Both the position numbers and the translations under genes were made by a program. Under the pieces are notes generated by a model, which searched no databases, had not been told where the DNA came from, and saw nothing but the letters and a program-made list of their open reading frames with translations. This document shows positions 16,859 to 25,639 of a DNA stretch of 64,000 nucleotides, piece by piece (position 1 is the stretch's first letter; each line of letters starts with the position of its first letter). The stretch comes from Neobacillus mesonae (lineage in GTDB: Bacteria > Bacillota > Bacilli > Paenibacillales > Paenibacillaceae). The stretch lies in the NCBI GenBank assembly GCA_023715865.1, contig JAMBOW010000001.1, positions 1,116,001-1,180,000 of the forward strand. The letters run 5' to 3'.

Positions 16859-16953
16859 GATCATTCTCCATCCGTCATCGAGATGATTTTAACCATTTAT
16901 TATAGTTCCCGAGCTATTTATATATTCCCTTCTAAACAAAGGACTGCTGCCAT

Positions 16954-17557
16954 TTATATTTTAACCGACCACCAAAAATAAAGAGCATTTGTCCATAGGA
17001 CGACGGCTGATCCAAAGCCTAGTAATGATAAAGGAACAATGATGTTATACTCGCCTAGTTGAAGCTGAGCCGAACCGAGTAACAATGCAATGCAATACAT
17101 GGAATCAAACATAGCAGTCCTCCTGTAACATAGTAGAGTCTGATTTGATAGAGTACAGCTAAAGGAAAAAAATGGAGTCCTACAATAATAGCAATGATAA
17201 AGGGGATAAGGTGGGTTTGATGGAGTGCATTACATAAAGCAATCGTAATCCCTATTGAGATACCTTGTATAATAAATATGATGTTAAACCAAAACCCCAT
17301 TTTCTTTTTCATCGTTACTGCTTCAACCGTTGTCTGGGTAGGTAATTTTTTTGCTTTGAGTAACAAGGATATTCCCCCTGCAATAAGCATGCCACCTATA
17401 AGGGTGGGTAAGATCAATACATAAGGGTATCCCAGCCCTGCAATCCTATAATCCCGGTGACGGCCCATAAAGCACCGAAAAACGCCATGAATAAAATTCC
17501 AAATCCCATCCCGAACATTACAGCTTTAGAATTAGCTAAAGATGTGTGAATCGACAA
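16954..17557 (-). pseudogene. Multi-pass membrane protein gene with two frameshifts
   Basis: Three frames join into one ~200-residue protein with about seven membrane helices. Frame 1 starts at TTG 17557 (GGAGGGAG 7 bases upstream) and runs to ...GIIGLQGW. Frame 2 resumes with GYPYVLILPTLIGGMLIAGG and runs to LLCLIPCIAL. Frame 3 gives LLLGSAQLQLGEYNIIV and ends ALYFWWSVKI-stop at 16954. The first break is explained by loss of one base in the G run at 17431-17433; the second by a third copy of a 5-base repeat (AATGC) at 17084-17096. Resembles the uncharacterised DUF7010-like membrane proteins, with low certainty. No function is assigned. Confidence 0.75.
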
Positions 17558-17744
17558 GAGTTTCTCCCTCCAGTTTATAGAAATCATTCATTTTCATATT
17601 AACGGACTGTTTCAGATTCCATATCCCTCCCTGAGATGAAATATACTCCGTCTCAAGTCTGAAATGGCACACACAAGCTGACTCTCTTATTAATACCTTC
17701 GAATTGTGCATGTATTGGTTTTTACAATTGCTTGTAGCTATAAG

Positions 17745-17772
17745 AAAAAAAGCCGCCATCAATGATGACGAC
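17745..17772 (-). terminator. Terminator of the serine hydrolase unit
   Basis: On the minus strand GTCGTCATC pairs with GATGGCGGC (two G-U pairs) around ATT, followed by seven T, about 65 bases past the stop codon. Confidence 0.6.
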
Positions 17773-17838
17773 CCAGACAGCTATATAATAAGGCTGCCGT
17801 TAGCATCCTATAAAGCAAGGAACTAGCTTCAAAACAAC

Positions 17839-19251
17839 CTATTCATTCACCTTTCTTCTTTTTGCTGTAAATACTAATGTTACAAGACCGTATACTAGTA
17901 ATATGGCGACTACACAATAAATCAGGAATTCAACGTCTGGCAGGAAAAGCCCCACTGTCCTCCATGAAATGTCCATGCTTGAGGTGAAAATAGGGATCAA
18001 TCCAACTGCCAGCAAGACAGAGATGACACCGATAGGTAGGAATACTGATTTATTTATTGAAGTTCTTTTCCTCAAACGAATTAAACTCACACTGGATAAT
18101 GCTGCAAGTAGTATTACAACGATTAGTATGATCCATTGTGTTTTAATACTTAATGGCGCTAAATTAGGTTCCTCCCCACTCATGATTGCTCGAATACCCT
18201 CCATAATACTCAGGTAAGAGACCGCCTCTAACTCATGATATTTATTAGTTAACAAAACAGCTCCTAATTCCTGCTCGGGTATATAGAAGATTTCCGATTT
18301 GTATTCTGTCGTTGCACCGGTGTGGTAAGGATATTGATCTCCCGATCTAGGAAAATGCCATCCCAAACCGTACCTTCTGCCATCTGTTGGAGCCGTTTGC
18401 AATAGCTTTAAATTTTGATCCGTAAGCAGCTCTCCACCGGTTAGCATAAAATTTATAAATATTGTAAGGTCCTTGGAAGTAGAGGACATATAACCGTAAG
18501 GTGCTCCCGAGTGATCATACAGCCCTTCTCCCTCAACTGCTTTGCCCAACCACGATTGAAACCCTGGGACAAAGCCTTTATCATGCGCACTGGCATAATC
18601 GGCCGTTGTATCGTTCATTTCAAGCGGCTTGAAGATGCGTTCGTTCATAAACTGGGAGAACGACTGGTGTGACACCTCTTCAATCATAGCTCCGAGCAAT
18701 AAGTAGTTTGCTGAGTTATATTCGTATTTTTCTCCAGGCGTGTTTCTTAGCTCTACTCCGCTCAGTTCGGCCACAGCCTCAGTTATACCTTTTTGCACAT
18801 CACGATCTTTTTGATCGGCTACCTTCATTCCGTCATAAGCACTAATGCCGCTCGTTTGTTCTAGAAGATGCCGTACGGTTATTGATTTTCCGCTGTCTGT
18901 CTTATATGTAAACCAAGGTATATAATGTTCTATCGCTTCATCTAGCTTTATTTCGTTCTCTTCTACTAATATCATTATTGCAAGAGATGTTAAGGGCTTA
19001 CTAACAGAACCAATTAAGAAAGTTGTATCAGGGGTTACGGCTGATCCATCGCTCATGCTCCCCCAGCTATTTTCAAAGACCGTTTGTCCATCATGAACCA
19101 CAGCCAGTGAAGCTCCGGGAATACGATATTCATCAAGCGCTTTGATCATGAATGCTTCAATCTGTTGAGAAGTGTCACGATTTTCAGCAGCTTGAGAGAG
19201 TGATGGGTGAACTAGCATAAAGATCATTAGGCAAAATATAATTCTTTTCAT
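17839..19251 (-). CDS. Serine beta-lactamase-fold hydrolase (class C/PBP4*-like) with C-terminal membrane segments
   Basis: About 470 residues. A signal peptide (KRIIFCLMIFMLVHPSLSQA) is followed by a class C beta-lactamase-like domain with the SxxK motif in GSVSKPLTSLA, the YxN motif in YEYNSANYLLLG, and HTG in PYHTGATTEY. Three hydrophobic segments end the protein (about 375-470), so the catalytic domain should sit outside the cell, anchored in the membrane. Family members are peptidases or esterases that act on cell-wall peptides or D-amino-acid substrates; not a proven beta-lactamase. The ATG at 19251 follows AAGGTG. It lies 50 bases downstream of a TetR gene and is probably co-transcribed with it. 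Confidence 0.87.
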   Translation of the reverse strand: MKRIIFCLMIFMLVHPSLSQAAENRDTSQQIEAFMIKALDEYRIPGASLAVVHDGQTVFENSWGSMSDGSAVTPDTTFLIGSVSKPLTSLAIMILVEENEIKLDEAIEHYIPWFTYKTDSGKSITVRHLLEQTSGISAYDGMKVADQKDRDVQKGITEAVAELSGVELRNTPGEKYEYNSANYLLLGAMIEEVSHQSFSQFMNERIFKPLEMNDTTADYASAHDKGFVPGFQSWLGKAVEGEGLYDHSGAPYGYMSSTSKDLTIFINFMLTGGELLTDQNLKLLQTAPTDGRRYGLGWHFPRSGDQYPYHTGATTEYKSEIFYIPEQELGAVLLTNKYHELEAVSYLSIMEGIRAIMSGEEPNLAPLSIKTQWIILIVVILLAALSSVSLIRLRKRTSINKSVFLPIGVISVLLAVGLIPIFTSSMDISWRTVGLFLPDVEFLIYCVVAILLVYGLVTLVFTAKRRKVNE

Positions 19252-19301
19252 AGAAATCACCTTATTAAGAATTTGTTTGTTTCCGGTAGCTGGATTAACA
19301 T

Positions 19302-19874
19302 CTAATCAGATTGGGAATATCTTGCTGTATATAACTCAATCAGTTCAACTAATAATCGATATGCATTATCAAGATCAAAGTCCTCATCTATGATCTTCTG
19401 AAGTGCCAGCCCATCAAAACAAGCCAACAAAACGCTGGCCATCGCACTAGATTTTTCGGAATCTCCTACATATTGTTGTATTGGCGTTGAAAGACTATTT
19501 CTTCCGTTCTTAAGAATGGAGGCTGCTTCCTGTTCCAACTTTCCACTGTCATCTTTCATGCCTAATGAAAAAATTTCATACCGCCACCGATACCAATTCG
19601 GGTTGTCCTCCACTCTAGATTTAATTTCGTGTACAGCTTCTTCAATCGTTATGGTTTCATTAAGCTTTTCGTATTTGCTTTGGTATTGTTTTTGAACTGC
19701 ATCTTGCACGGACAGCAGCAATTCCTCTTTATTCTTAAAATAATAATGTACAAGCCCGGAGGTAATCCCTGCTTCGTTAGCAATGTCTTTTATTGATGTG
19801 TTTAAGTACCCTTGTTTGACGAACAAATGATAAGCTGCTTCAATTAATTGCTTCTTTTTGTCTTGCCGTACCAT
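19302..19874 (-). CDS. TetR family transcriptional regulator
   Basis: 190 residues from ATG 19874 with GGAGGG five bases upstream; the longer frame runs through the operator and promoter and is rejected. The helix-turn-helix reads AAYHLFVKQGYLNTSIKDIA and ITSGLVHYYFKNKEELLLSV. The C-terminal helices are of the TetR_C ligand-binding type (LACFDGLALQKIIDEDF). It is the first gene of a two-gene unit with the membrane serine hydrolase and carries a perfect palindrome at its transcription start, so it should repress its own operon. Ligand unknown. Confidence 0.9.
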   Translation of the reverse strand: MVRQDKKKQLIEAAYHLFVKQGYLNTSIKDIANEAGITSGLVHYYFKNKEELLLSVQDAVQKQYQSKYEKLNETITIEEAVHEIKSRVEDNPNWYRWRYEIFSLGMKDDSGKLEQEAASILKNGRNSLSTPIQQYVGDSEKSSAMASVLLACFDGLALQKIIDEDFDLDNAYRLLVELIELYTARYSQSD

Positions 19875-19892
19875 AGATACCCTCCTTTTTAA

Positions 19893-19938
19893 TTGGTCGA
19901 CCAACCAAATTATAAAAAACATAGATAACTTTAGTCAA
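19893..19938 (-). promoter_or_regulatory. Promoter with TetR operator at the start site
   Basis: On the minus strand TTGACT (19938-19933) and TATAAT (19914-19909) are 18 bases apart. The perfect 12-base palindrome TTGGTCGACCAA (19893-19904) lies just after the -10 box, where bound repressor would block initiation. Confidence 0.7.
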
Positions 19939-20192
19939 TAGCTTTTATGAAGCTGCTATGTTGCCAATACATATTCAACAATACTGACCGTTAATTAGAT
20001 AAAGTAATAGACGAATTTATTGCTGACTGCTTACTTGCTTTTCAGACAGAATTATGCGATAAAAAGCACTATAATGGAAAAAGGGTCGAGATCAATCTAT
20101 ACTATAAATGATTGGCAAAAAATCATAGTTGTTTCTTCCCTAACCTATTTCCATCTTATAAAGGGATACGCTGATATTAGGAGTGACCTGCG

Positions 20193-22022
20193 ATGTACAC
20201 AACATTAGAAGCATGTATAAACGATTTAGAACGCAATGGCCATCTCGTTAGAATTCGAGAAGAAGTAGATCCTCTGCTAGAAATGTCCGCTATACATTTA
20301 AGAGTATTTGAAGCAGGAGGCCCTGCTTTATTATTCGAGAATATTAAAGGCTCTCGTTATCGGGCTGTTTCGAATCTGTTTGGAACCGTTGAACGAAGCA
20401 AATTTATTTTTAGAGATACGTGGGAATCGACACAGAACGTCATTGCCCTGCGTAATGATCCGATGAAAGCGCTAAAAAGTCCCTTTCGGCATGTTCGTGC
20501 GGGGACATCAGCAATAAAAGCCCTCCCCCTTCAAAGAGGGAATAATATGGCTGGCTTTAAAGAAATAAAAATCACAGATCTTCCGTTGATTAAACATTGG
20601 CCAATGGATGGAGGCGCCTTCGTTACGTTACCGCAAGTATATAGCGAAGATCCTGATAAGACGGGTATTATGAAAGCAAACCTGGGAATGTACCGGGTTC
20701 AGCTGACCGGTAATGATTATGCTCCTGACAATGAAATCGGCTTGCACTATCAAATTCACCGCGGTATCGGAATTCACCAGCACAAAGCAAACCGAAAAGG
20801 TGAACCGCTGAAAGTGAGCATCTTTGTTGGAGGACCGCCAGCCCATACATTATCAGCTGTCATGCCGCTGCCAGAAGGACTTAGTGAGCTCCTGTTTGCG
20901 GGTCTATTAGCCGGCCGAAGGTTTAGATATGGGTATGATGCGGACGGATTCTGCATTAGTCATGATGCAGACTTTGTCATTACGGGGGAAATCCATCCCG
21001 GCGAGACGAAGCCCGAAGGTCCGTTTGGCGACCATCTTGGCTACTATAGCTTAGTCCATCCTTTTCCGATGATGCGCGTTCGTAAGGTTTATGCAAAACA
21101 GAATGCCATCTGGCCATTTACTGTTGTCGGACGTCCGCCTCAGGAGGATACTGCGTTTGGAGCTCTCATTCACGAGCTAACCGGGGGAGCCGTAAAACAG
21201 GAGGTTCCAGGAGTTAAGGAAGTTCATGCGATCGATGCTGCAGGAGTCCATCCTCTTCTGCTTGCGATTGGGTATGAGCGCTATACTCCTTACACCAAGG
21301 TTAAGCAGCCTGCTGAATTGCTTACTATTGCTAACCGGATTCTCGGAACAGGTCAACTTAGTCTTGCAAAATATTTGTTCATTGCAGCAGAGGAAGAACA
21401 GCCGCTCAGCACGCATAATGTATCTGAATTCTTTTCTTACATACTAGAGCGTATTGACCTGAAACGCGATATTCATTTTCAGACGAACACTACAATTGAT
21501 ACATTAGACTATTCCGGCAGCGGTCTTAATCAAGGAAGTAAAGTAATCTTCGCTGCCTGTGGAGACAAGAAGCGTGAGCTTTGCATCGAGGTTCCAGAAC
21601 AGCTTAAGGAACTGAGAGATTTCTCAAATCCGCGGATCGTCCTTCCGGGTATTGTCGCTATCGAAGGTCCCGTATTTGATAACTACGCAGATGCAGCCAA
21701 GCAATTACAAGAGTTATCGGAAAGCATTCGTATGCGCGGAGCCATGTCTGAGTGTCCTATGATTGTTCTATGTGACGACAGCTCTTTTCTAAGCGAATCA
21801 TTAGATAACTTCCTGTGGACAACCTTCACTCGGAGCAATCCTTCCCATGATATGTATGGGGTAAATGATAATTTCGCATTTAAACACTGGGGCTGTGACA
21901 ACGTTATTATTGATGCTAGAACGAAGCCGCATCATGCCCCTCCGCTTATTTTAGACCCAGCCGTGGAGAAACGGATCGACCAACTTTTCACTAGCAATGG
22001 CAGCTTAAGCGGTTTGTTGTAA
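20193..22022 (+). CDS. UbiD family (de)carboxylase
   Basis: 609 residues, longer than E. coli UbiD (497). The N-terminal domain has LERNGHLVRIREEVDP and GGPALLFENIKGS. The central split barrel has the arginine in NLGMYRVQLTGND and the acidic pair in GEIHPGETKPEGPFGDHLGYYS, matching the Arg-Glu-Glu catalytic set of prenylated-FMN enzymes. C-terminal FAFKHWGCDNVIIDART is also conserved. AGGAGTG precedes the ATG. Such enzymes reversibly decarboxylate aromatic or unsaturated acids and need a UbiX partner to make the cofactor; none is nearby. Likely roles are menaquinone-type or aromatic acid metabolism; substrate unknown. Confidence 0.9.
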   Translation: MYTTLEACINDLERNGHLVRIREEVDPLLEMSAIHLRVFEAGGPALLFENIKGSRYRAVSNLFGTVERSKFIFRDTWESTQNVIALRNDPMKALKSPFRHVRAGTSAIKALPLQRGNNMAGFKEIKITDLPLIKHWPMDGGAFVTLPQVYSEDPDKTGIMKANLGMYRVQLTGNDYAPDNEIGLHYQIHRGIGIHQHKANRKGEPLKVSIFVGGPPAHTLSAVMPLPEGLSELLFAGLLAGRRFRYGYDADGFCISHDADFVITGEIHPGETKPEGPFGDHLGYYSLVHPFPMMRVRKVYAKQNAIWPFTVVGRPPQEDTAFGALIHELTGGAVKQEVPGVKEVHAIDAAGVHPLLLAIGYERYTPYTKVKQPAELLTIANRILGTGQLSLAKYLFIAAEEEQPLSTHNVSEFFSYILERIDLKRDIHFQTNTTIDTLDYSGSGLNQGSKVIFAACGDKKRELCIEVPEQLKELRDFSNPRIVLPGIVAIEGPVFDNYADAAKQLQELSESIRMRGAMSECPMIVLCDDSSFLSESLDNFLWTTFTRSNPSHDMYGVNDNFAFKHWGCDNVIIDARTKPHHAPPLILDPAVEKRIDQLFTSNGSLSGLL

Positions 22023-22049
22023 TCATATCAATTGGCAGAAACATTTTAT

Positions 22050-22069
22050 GGGGCAAATTTGTTTGCCCC
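22050..22069 (+). terminator. Terminator of the UbiD-type gene
   Basis: Perfect 8-base stem GGGGCAAA with TTTGCCCC around 4 bases, followed by a pyrimidine-rich tail, 27 bases past the stop codon. Confidence 0.6.
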
Positions 22070-22284
22070 TCTTACTCCTCTCTTTTTGTAAGATAGCCCT
22101 CTCCTTATTTGCTATGTGATTTCCGGTGTCTGTTGATATGCTAGATGTTAACCTCTTTATAAACTCGCTGATCCTCACGCTTTATATTTTTTGGATGAAT
22201 GATCCTTATGTCTTTTGTCTTCAAGGAAGCTGACTGTTAGAATGGAAGATATACAAAATCATTATGGAAATGGGGCCTTTGGTG

Positions 22285-23088
22285 ATGTCGTCCAGTGTCA
22301 TTGATGTACTGCAGCTTGAATATCAACGTTTTTCCGCTAAGGAGAAAGAAATTGCTGATTACGTCATGCGAAACAGATTGTCCATTAACAATATAAATAT
22401 TAAAGATTTGGCTGCTCACACAAATGCTTCAACCTCGACGATCACTCGATTCTGCAAAAAAGTGGGCTGCGATACCTTTGTCGATTTTAAAATCCGATTG
22501 AATCGAGAGGTGCAAAAGCCTCGTAACGATACTGACTTTTTCATCAAGACACAAAATCTGTACAACGATATCGTTAATGCTACAGCTGAAATGCTCGATA
22601 CCGCTAGAATTGAAGAAGTCGTTAAGCTCATCAAAAATTCTCGCAGAATCTACGTCTACGGTTTGGGCAGCTCAGGACTCTCCGCTTTGGAATTCAAGTA
22701 CAGACTCACCCGAATGAATATTGTAGTCGATGCCGTAACGGATTCCCATATGATGATCATGAGCGCTTCTCTCCTGGAGAAAAATGATCTTGTCATTGGA
22801 CTATCTAATTCTGGTCGAACGGCAGAAGTCAGTCATGCATTGGAGGAAGCCAAGAAAAGGGGGGCTACCCTTATTGGAATCACCAATTTTGATCATACTC
22901 CTCTATCTGAAATATCAGATATTTGTCTATTTACTCCTGATGTCGGGCGATCGGGTGACGTGAATTTCATCAACAGTCAACTTGCCATCATATATATTCT
23001 GGACGTCCTGTCTCTCCTCTTGCTTGAAGATCAGAATTTACTCAGCGCACGGCAGCAAACTCTACAGGCACTGTACTCAGGAGAATAA
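22285..23088 (+). CDS. MurR/RpiR family transcriptional regulator
   Basis: About 267 residues. The N-terminal RpiR helix-turn-helix (RFSAKEKEIADYVMRNRLSI in part; KDLAAHTNASTSTITRFCKK) is followed by a SIS sugar-phosphate domain (RIYVYGLGSSGLSALEF; IGLSNSGRTAEVSHALEEA). The start is uncertain: ATG 22285 fits the family better than ATG 22264, but neither has a strong ribosome site. It is convergent with nanE and an amino-sugar EIICB permease, sharing a terminator with them, and most likely controls that operon in response to an amino-sugar phosphate such as ManNAc-6-P or GlcNAc-6-P. Confidence 0.87.
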   Translation: MSSSVIDVLQLEYQRFSAKEKEIADYVMRNRLSINNINIKDLAAHTNASTSTITRFCKKVGCDTFVDFKIRLNREVQKPRNDTDFFIKTQNLYNDIVNATAEMLDTARIEEVVKLIKNSRRIYVYGLGSSGLSALEFKYRLTRMNIVVDAVTDSHMMIMSASLLEKNDLVIGLSNSGRTAEVSHALEEAKKRGATLIGITNFDHTPLSEISDICLFTPDVGRSGDVNFINSQLAIIYILDVLSLLLLEDQNLLSARQQTLQALYSGE

Positions 23089-23123
23089 CAAACAGCCAAC
23101 TTAATTAAAGTTGGCTGTTTGTT
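23087..23123. terminator. Shared bidirectional terminator between RpiR gene and nanE
   Basis: A 16-base perfect stem (AACAAACAGCCAACTT with AAGTTGGCTGTTTGTT) overlaps the RpiR stop codon and lies 9 bases past nanE. The two genes converge on it. Confidence 0.85.
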
Positions 23124-23131
23124 ATTTTGAT

Positions 23132-23851
23132 TTATTTTCCTGAAGCTGCTGGATGGACCTTCGATATTTCTGACACAAAACGTTCCGTAATCTGCTGTGG
23201 ACGAGTGATTGCTCCCCCTACCACCACACAATAAACGCCTGCTTTGAGACAATTAGCTGCCATCTCCGGTGTCATAATATTCCCTTCTGCAACAACAGGA
23301 GTCTTTACATGGGACAAAATATCTTTTAGTATGGCAAAATCCTGATCATAGACCTTCAGTCCTGCAGTCTCCTCTGTATAACCAACGAGTGTGGAAGATA
23401 TCAAATCGAAACCCAGTTGTTCCGCATTTACGGCTTCCTCTTTAGTCGAGATATCTGCCATCAACAAGAGATGAGGATATTTGATTCGAATCTCACTCAC
23501 GAACTCTTTCAGAGTCTTGCTATCAGGCCTAGGACGCAGTGTGGCATCAATGGCTACAATTTCCGCACCTGTCTCTGCAAGCTCATCGATTTCACGCATC
23601 GTTGGTGTAATAAATACCGGGTTCGTACCATAATTTCTTTTTACAATTCCGATGACAGGCAGGTTAACCTGTGCCTTAATTTCCTTTATATCCTCTGCCG
23701 AATTGGCTCGAATTCCTATTGCACCGCCTTCAGCAGCTGCTACCGCCATTCTACCCATGATATATGAGCTGTGCAGAGGTTCCTGTTCTAAAGCTTGGCA
23801 TGATACAACGAGACCGCCTTTTAATCCTAATGTGTTTAAATCTTCTTTCAT
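23132..23851 (-). CDS. nanE: N-acetylmannosamine-6-phosphate 2-epimerase
   Basis: 239 residues, a TIM barrel of the NanE family. GGLVVSCQALEQEPLHS, GAIGIRANS, LPVIGIVKRNY, ITPTMREIDEL, IVAIDATLRPRP, MADISTKEEA, and VVAEGNIMTPEMA are all family landmarks; the Lys in IVKRNY and the Glu in AEGN are catalytic-site residues. It converts ManNAc-6-P to GlcNAc-6-P in the cytoplasm. It starts only 5 bases after the EIICB permease gene, so the imported sugar is probably ManNAc, or a sugar that yields ManNAc-6-P. nagA, nagB and nanA are not in the window. Confidence 0.95.
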   Translation of the reverse strand: MKEDLNTLGLKGGLVVSCQALEQEPLHSSYIMGRMAVAAAEGGAIGIRANSAEDIKEIKAQVNLPVIGIVKRNYGTNPVFITPTMREIDELAETGAEIVAIDATLRPRPDSKTLKEFVSEIRIKYPHLLLMADISTKEEAVNAEQLGFDLISSTLVGYTEETAGLKVYDQDFAILKDILSHVKTPVVAEGNIMTPEMAANCLKAGVYCVVVGGAITRPQQITERFVSEISKVHPAASGK

Positions 23852-23856
23852 TGCAA

Positions 23857-25425
23857 TTACTCCGTTTCCAAATATTCTTCAATTTCATTCTTGATTACAG
23901 TAACCTGAGGTCCGTAAATCACCTGTACTCCATTCCCAACAAATACGACCGCTTTGGCACCCGTAGCTGTAAATGCATCTTTCTGCACCTTATCTTTATC
24001 AATGATGGAGACCCGAAGCCGTGTAGCACAGCAATCAAGCTCTGTAATGTTCTCGGCTCCGCCCAGCGCATTCAGTATAGCAATTGATCTGGCGTTTCCA
24101 GAACCAGCAGATGCACTATTCACGCTTTCCGCCTCTGCTTCTTGATTTGAAACCACTTCATCCTCACGTCCTGTTGTCTTCAAATTCAGCTTTGTGATCA
24201 AAATTCTGAACGTGAAGTAATACAGTAAGAACCATACAGCACCGATGATCGGTACCCATATCCAGTTCGTTTTATCATTCCCCTGCAAAATACCAAACAG
24301 GATAAAGTCGATAAGTCCGCCGGAGAACGTCTGCCCGATTGTAATCTCAAATATATGAGAGAGCATAAACGCGAGACCGTCGAAAACAGCATGGATGACA
24401 TACAAGATGGGAGCTACGAACAAGAATGAGAATTCCAGAGGCTCCGTAATACCCGTCAAAAATGAAGTCAGAGCAGCAGACAGCATGAGTCCGCCAACCA
24501 CTTTTTTACGTTCCGGTTTAGCTGTATGATAAATAGCCAGCGCTGCACCCAAGAGACCAAACATCATCGTAATAAAGCGACCTGACATGAATCTCGAGGT
24601 ACCAGAGAAGAATTTCTCGGTTGAAGGATCTCCTAACTGTGCAAAGAAGATATTCTGTGTTCCTTCATAGACATTACCCGCAACCTCCATGACACCGCCA
24701 AGTCCGGTTTGCCAAAAAGGAAGATAAAAAATGTGATGAAGCCCAAGAGGTCCAAGCATCCGCAAGAAAAATCCGTAGAAAAGTGTACCGATATAACCCG
24801 TTTTGTCGACCAGACTGCCCAGTCCAGATATACCAAGCTGTATCGTTGGCCAGATCAAAAATAGAATAATTCCGATGAATATGGCGGCAAAAGATGAAAC
24901 GATGGGAATAAATCTGGAGCCGCCGAAAAATCCGAGAAACTGAGGAAGCTCGATCTTGTTGTACCGATTATGCAGCCAAGCAGTAACCAATCCAACAACG
25001 ATTCCTCCTAATACTCCTGTTTGTAAAGTCTGTATTCCCAGAACCATACCCTGCCCTGCTCCTGCCAAGTTGTCCTCGACAAGTTGACCGGTGTTGATCA
25101 ACATCGCATTGATGGAGGCATTCATGACGAGGTAGGACAAACCTGCAGCCAAACCTGCTGTTCCCTTATCGGCTCTAGCCATCCCCACGGCTACGCCAAT
25201 AGCAAAGATTAAAGCGAGGTTATCAAATACAATGCTTCCTGCACTGCTCATTACAGTAAAAACCTGCTGCAGCCAGCTTATTTCCAGAAACGGATACGAT
25301 TTAATTGTATTTGCATTAGATAATGCCCCGCCGATTCCTAATAACAATCCTGCCGCAGGCAGTACTGCAATGGGAAGCATGAAGGACTTACCAAATTTTT
25401 GAGCCTTCTCAAAATATCGTTTCAC
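23857..25425 (-). CDS. PTS EIICB permease for an amino sugar (NagE/glucose-family type)
   Basis: 522 residues from a GTG with AAGGTGG 8 bases upstream; the longer frame runs into the promoter. The EIIC domain (1-400) has the glucose-family pattern FMLPIAVLPAAGLLLGIGGA, YLVMNASINAML, GLHHIFYLPFWQTGLGG and LTGITEPLEFSFLF. After a linker, the EIIB domain carries LDCCATRLRVSI, whose cysteine accepts the phosphate, and ends VQVIYGPQV. It imports and phosphorylates a hexose or N-acetylhexosamine. No EIIA domain is fused or encoded nearby, so a shared EIIA-Glc is needed. With nanE 5 bases downstream, ManNAc or GlcNAc is the likely sugar. Confidence 0.92.
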   Translation of the reverse strand: MKRYFEKAQKFGKSFMLPIAVLPAAGLLLGIGGALSNANTIKSYPFLEISWLQQVFTVMSSAGSIVFDNLALIFAIGVAVGMARADKGTAGLAAGLSYLVMNASINAMLINTGQLVEDNLAGAGQGMVLGIQTLQTGVLGGIVVGLVTAWLHNRYNKIELPQFLGFFGGSRFIPIVSSFAAIFIGIILFLIWPTIQLGISGLGSLVDKTGYIGTLFYGFFLRMLGPLGLHHIFYLPFWQTGLGGVMEVAGNVYEGTQNIFFAQLGDPSTEKFFSGTSRFMSGRFITMMFGLLGAALAIYHTAKPERKKVVGGLMLSAALTSFLTGITEPLEFSFLFVAPILYVIHAVFDGLAFMLSHIFEITIGQTFSGGLIDFILFGILQGNDKTNWIWVPIIGAVWFLLYYFTFRILITKLNLKTTGREDEVVSNQEAEAESVNSASAGSGNARSIAILNALGGAENITELDCCATRLRVSIIDKDKVQKDAFTATGAKAVVFVGNGVQVIYGPQVTVIKNEIEEYLETE

Positions 25426-25448
25426 TTGGGTGACCACCTTTCTATAAT

Positions 25449-25490
25449 CATTTTCAAATAAATAATAATTATGAAAATGGTTTTCGTCAA
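25449..25490 (-). promoter_or_regulatory. Promoter and candidate RpiR operator of the EIICB-nanE operon
   Basis: On the minus strand TTGACG (25490-25485) and TATTAT (25467-25462) are 17 bases apart. The spacer holds GAAAACCATTTTC, and CATTTTC/GAAAATG half-sites recur at 25449-25455 and 25473-25479, giving a plausible two-site operator. Confidence 0.55.
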
Positions 25491-25555
25491 GATAAAAATA
25501 AATCGCTTTCATTACGTGTAAGCTATTATCAATCCATCTATGGTTTATGGCTGAA

Positions 25556-25586
25556 CAAAAAAACAGCCCATTTTCTAATTGGCTGT
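25556..25586 (-). terminator. Terminator of the HAD phosphatase gene
   Basis: On the minus strand ACAGCCAATT pairs with AATGGGCTGT (imperfect centre, small loop), followed by seven T. It isolates the HAD gene from the EIICB operon. Confidence 0.7.
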
Positions 25587-25639
25587 CCTTTTGTTCTTAT
25601 TCTCTTATTGTTTCCATTAGTCTAATGATCAAACTAGAG

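Noticed and set aside
17532..17762. 76-residue open frame on the minus strand upstream of the broken membrane-protein gene
   Set aside because: It has no ribosome site, covers the likely promoter, and overlaps the well-supported TTG start at 17557.
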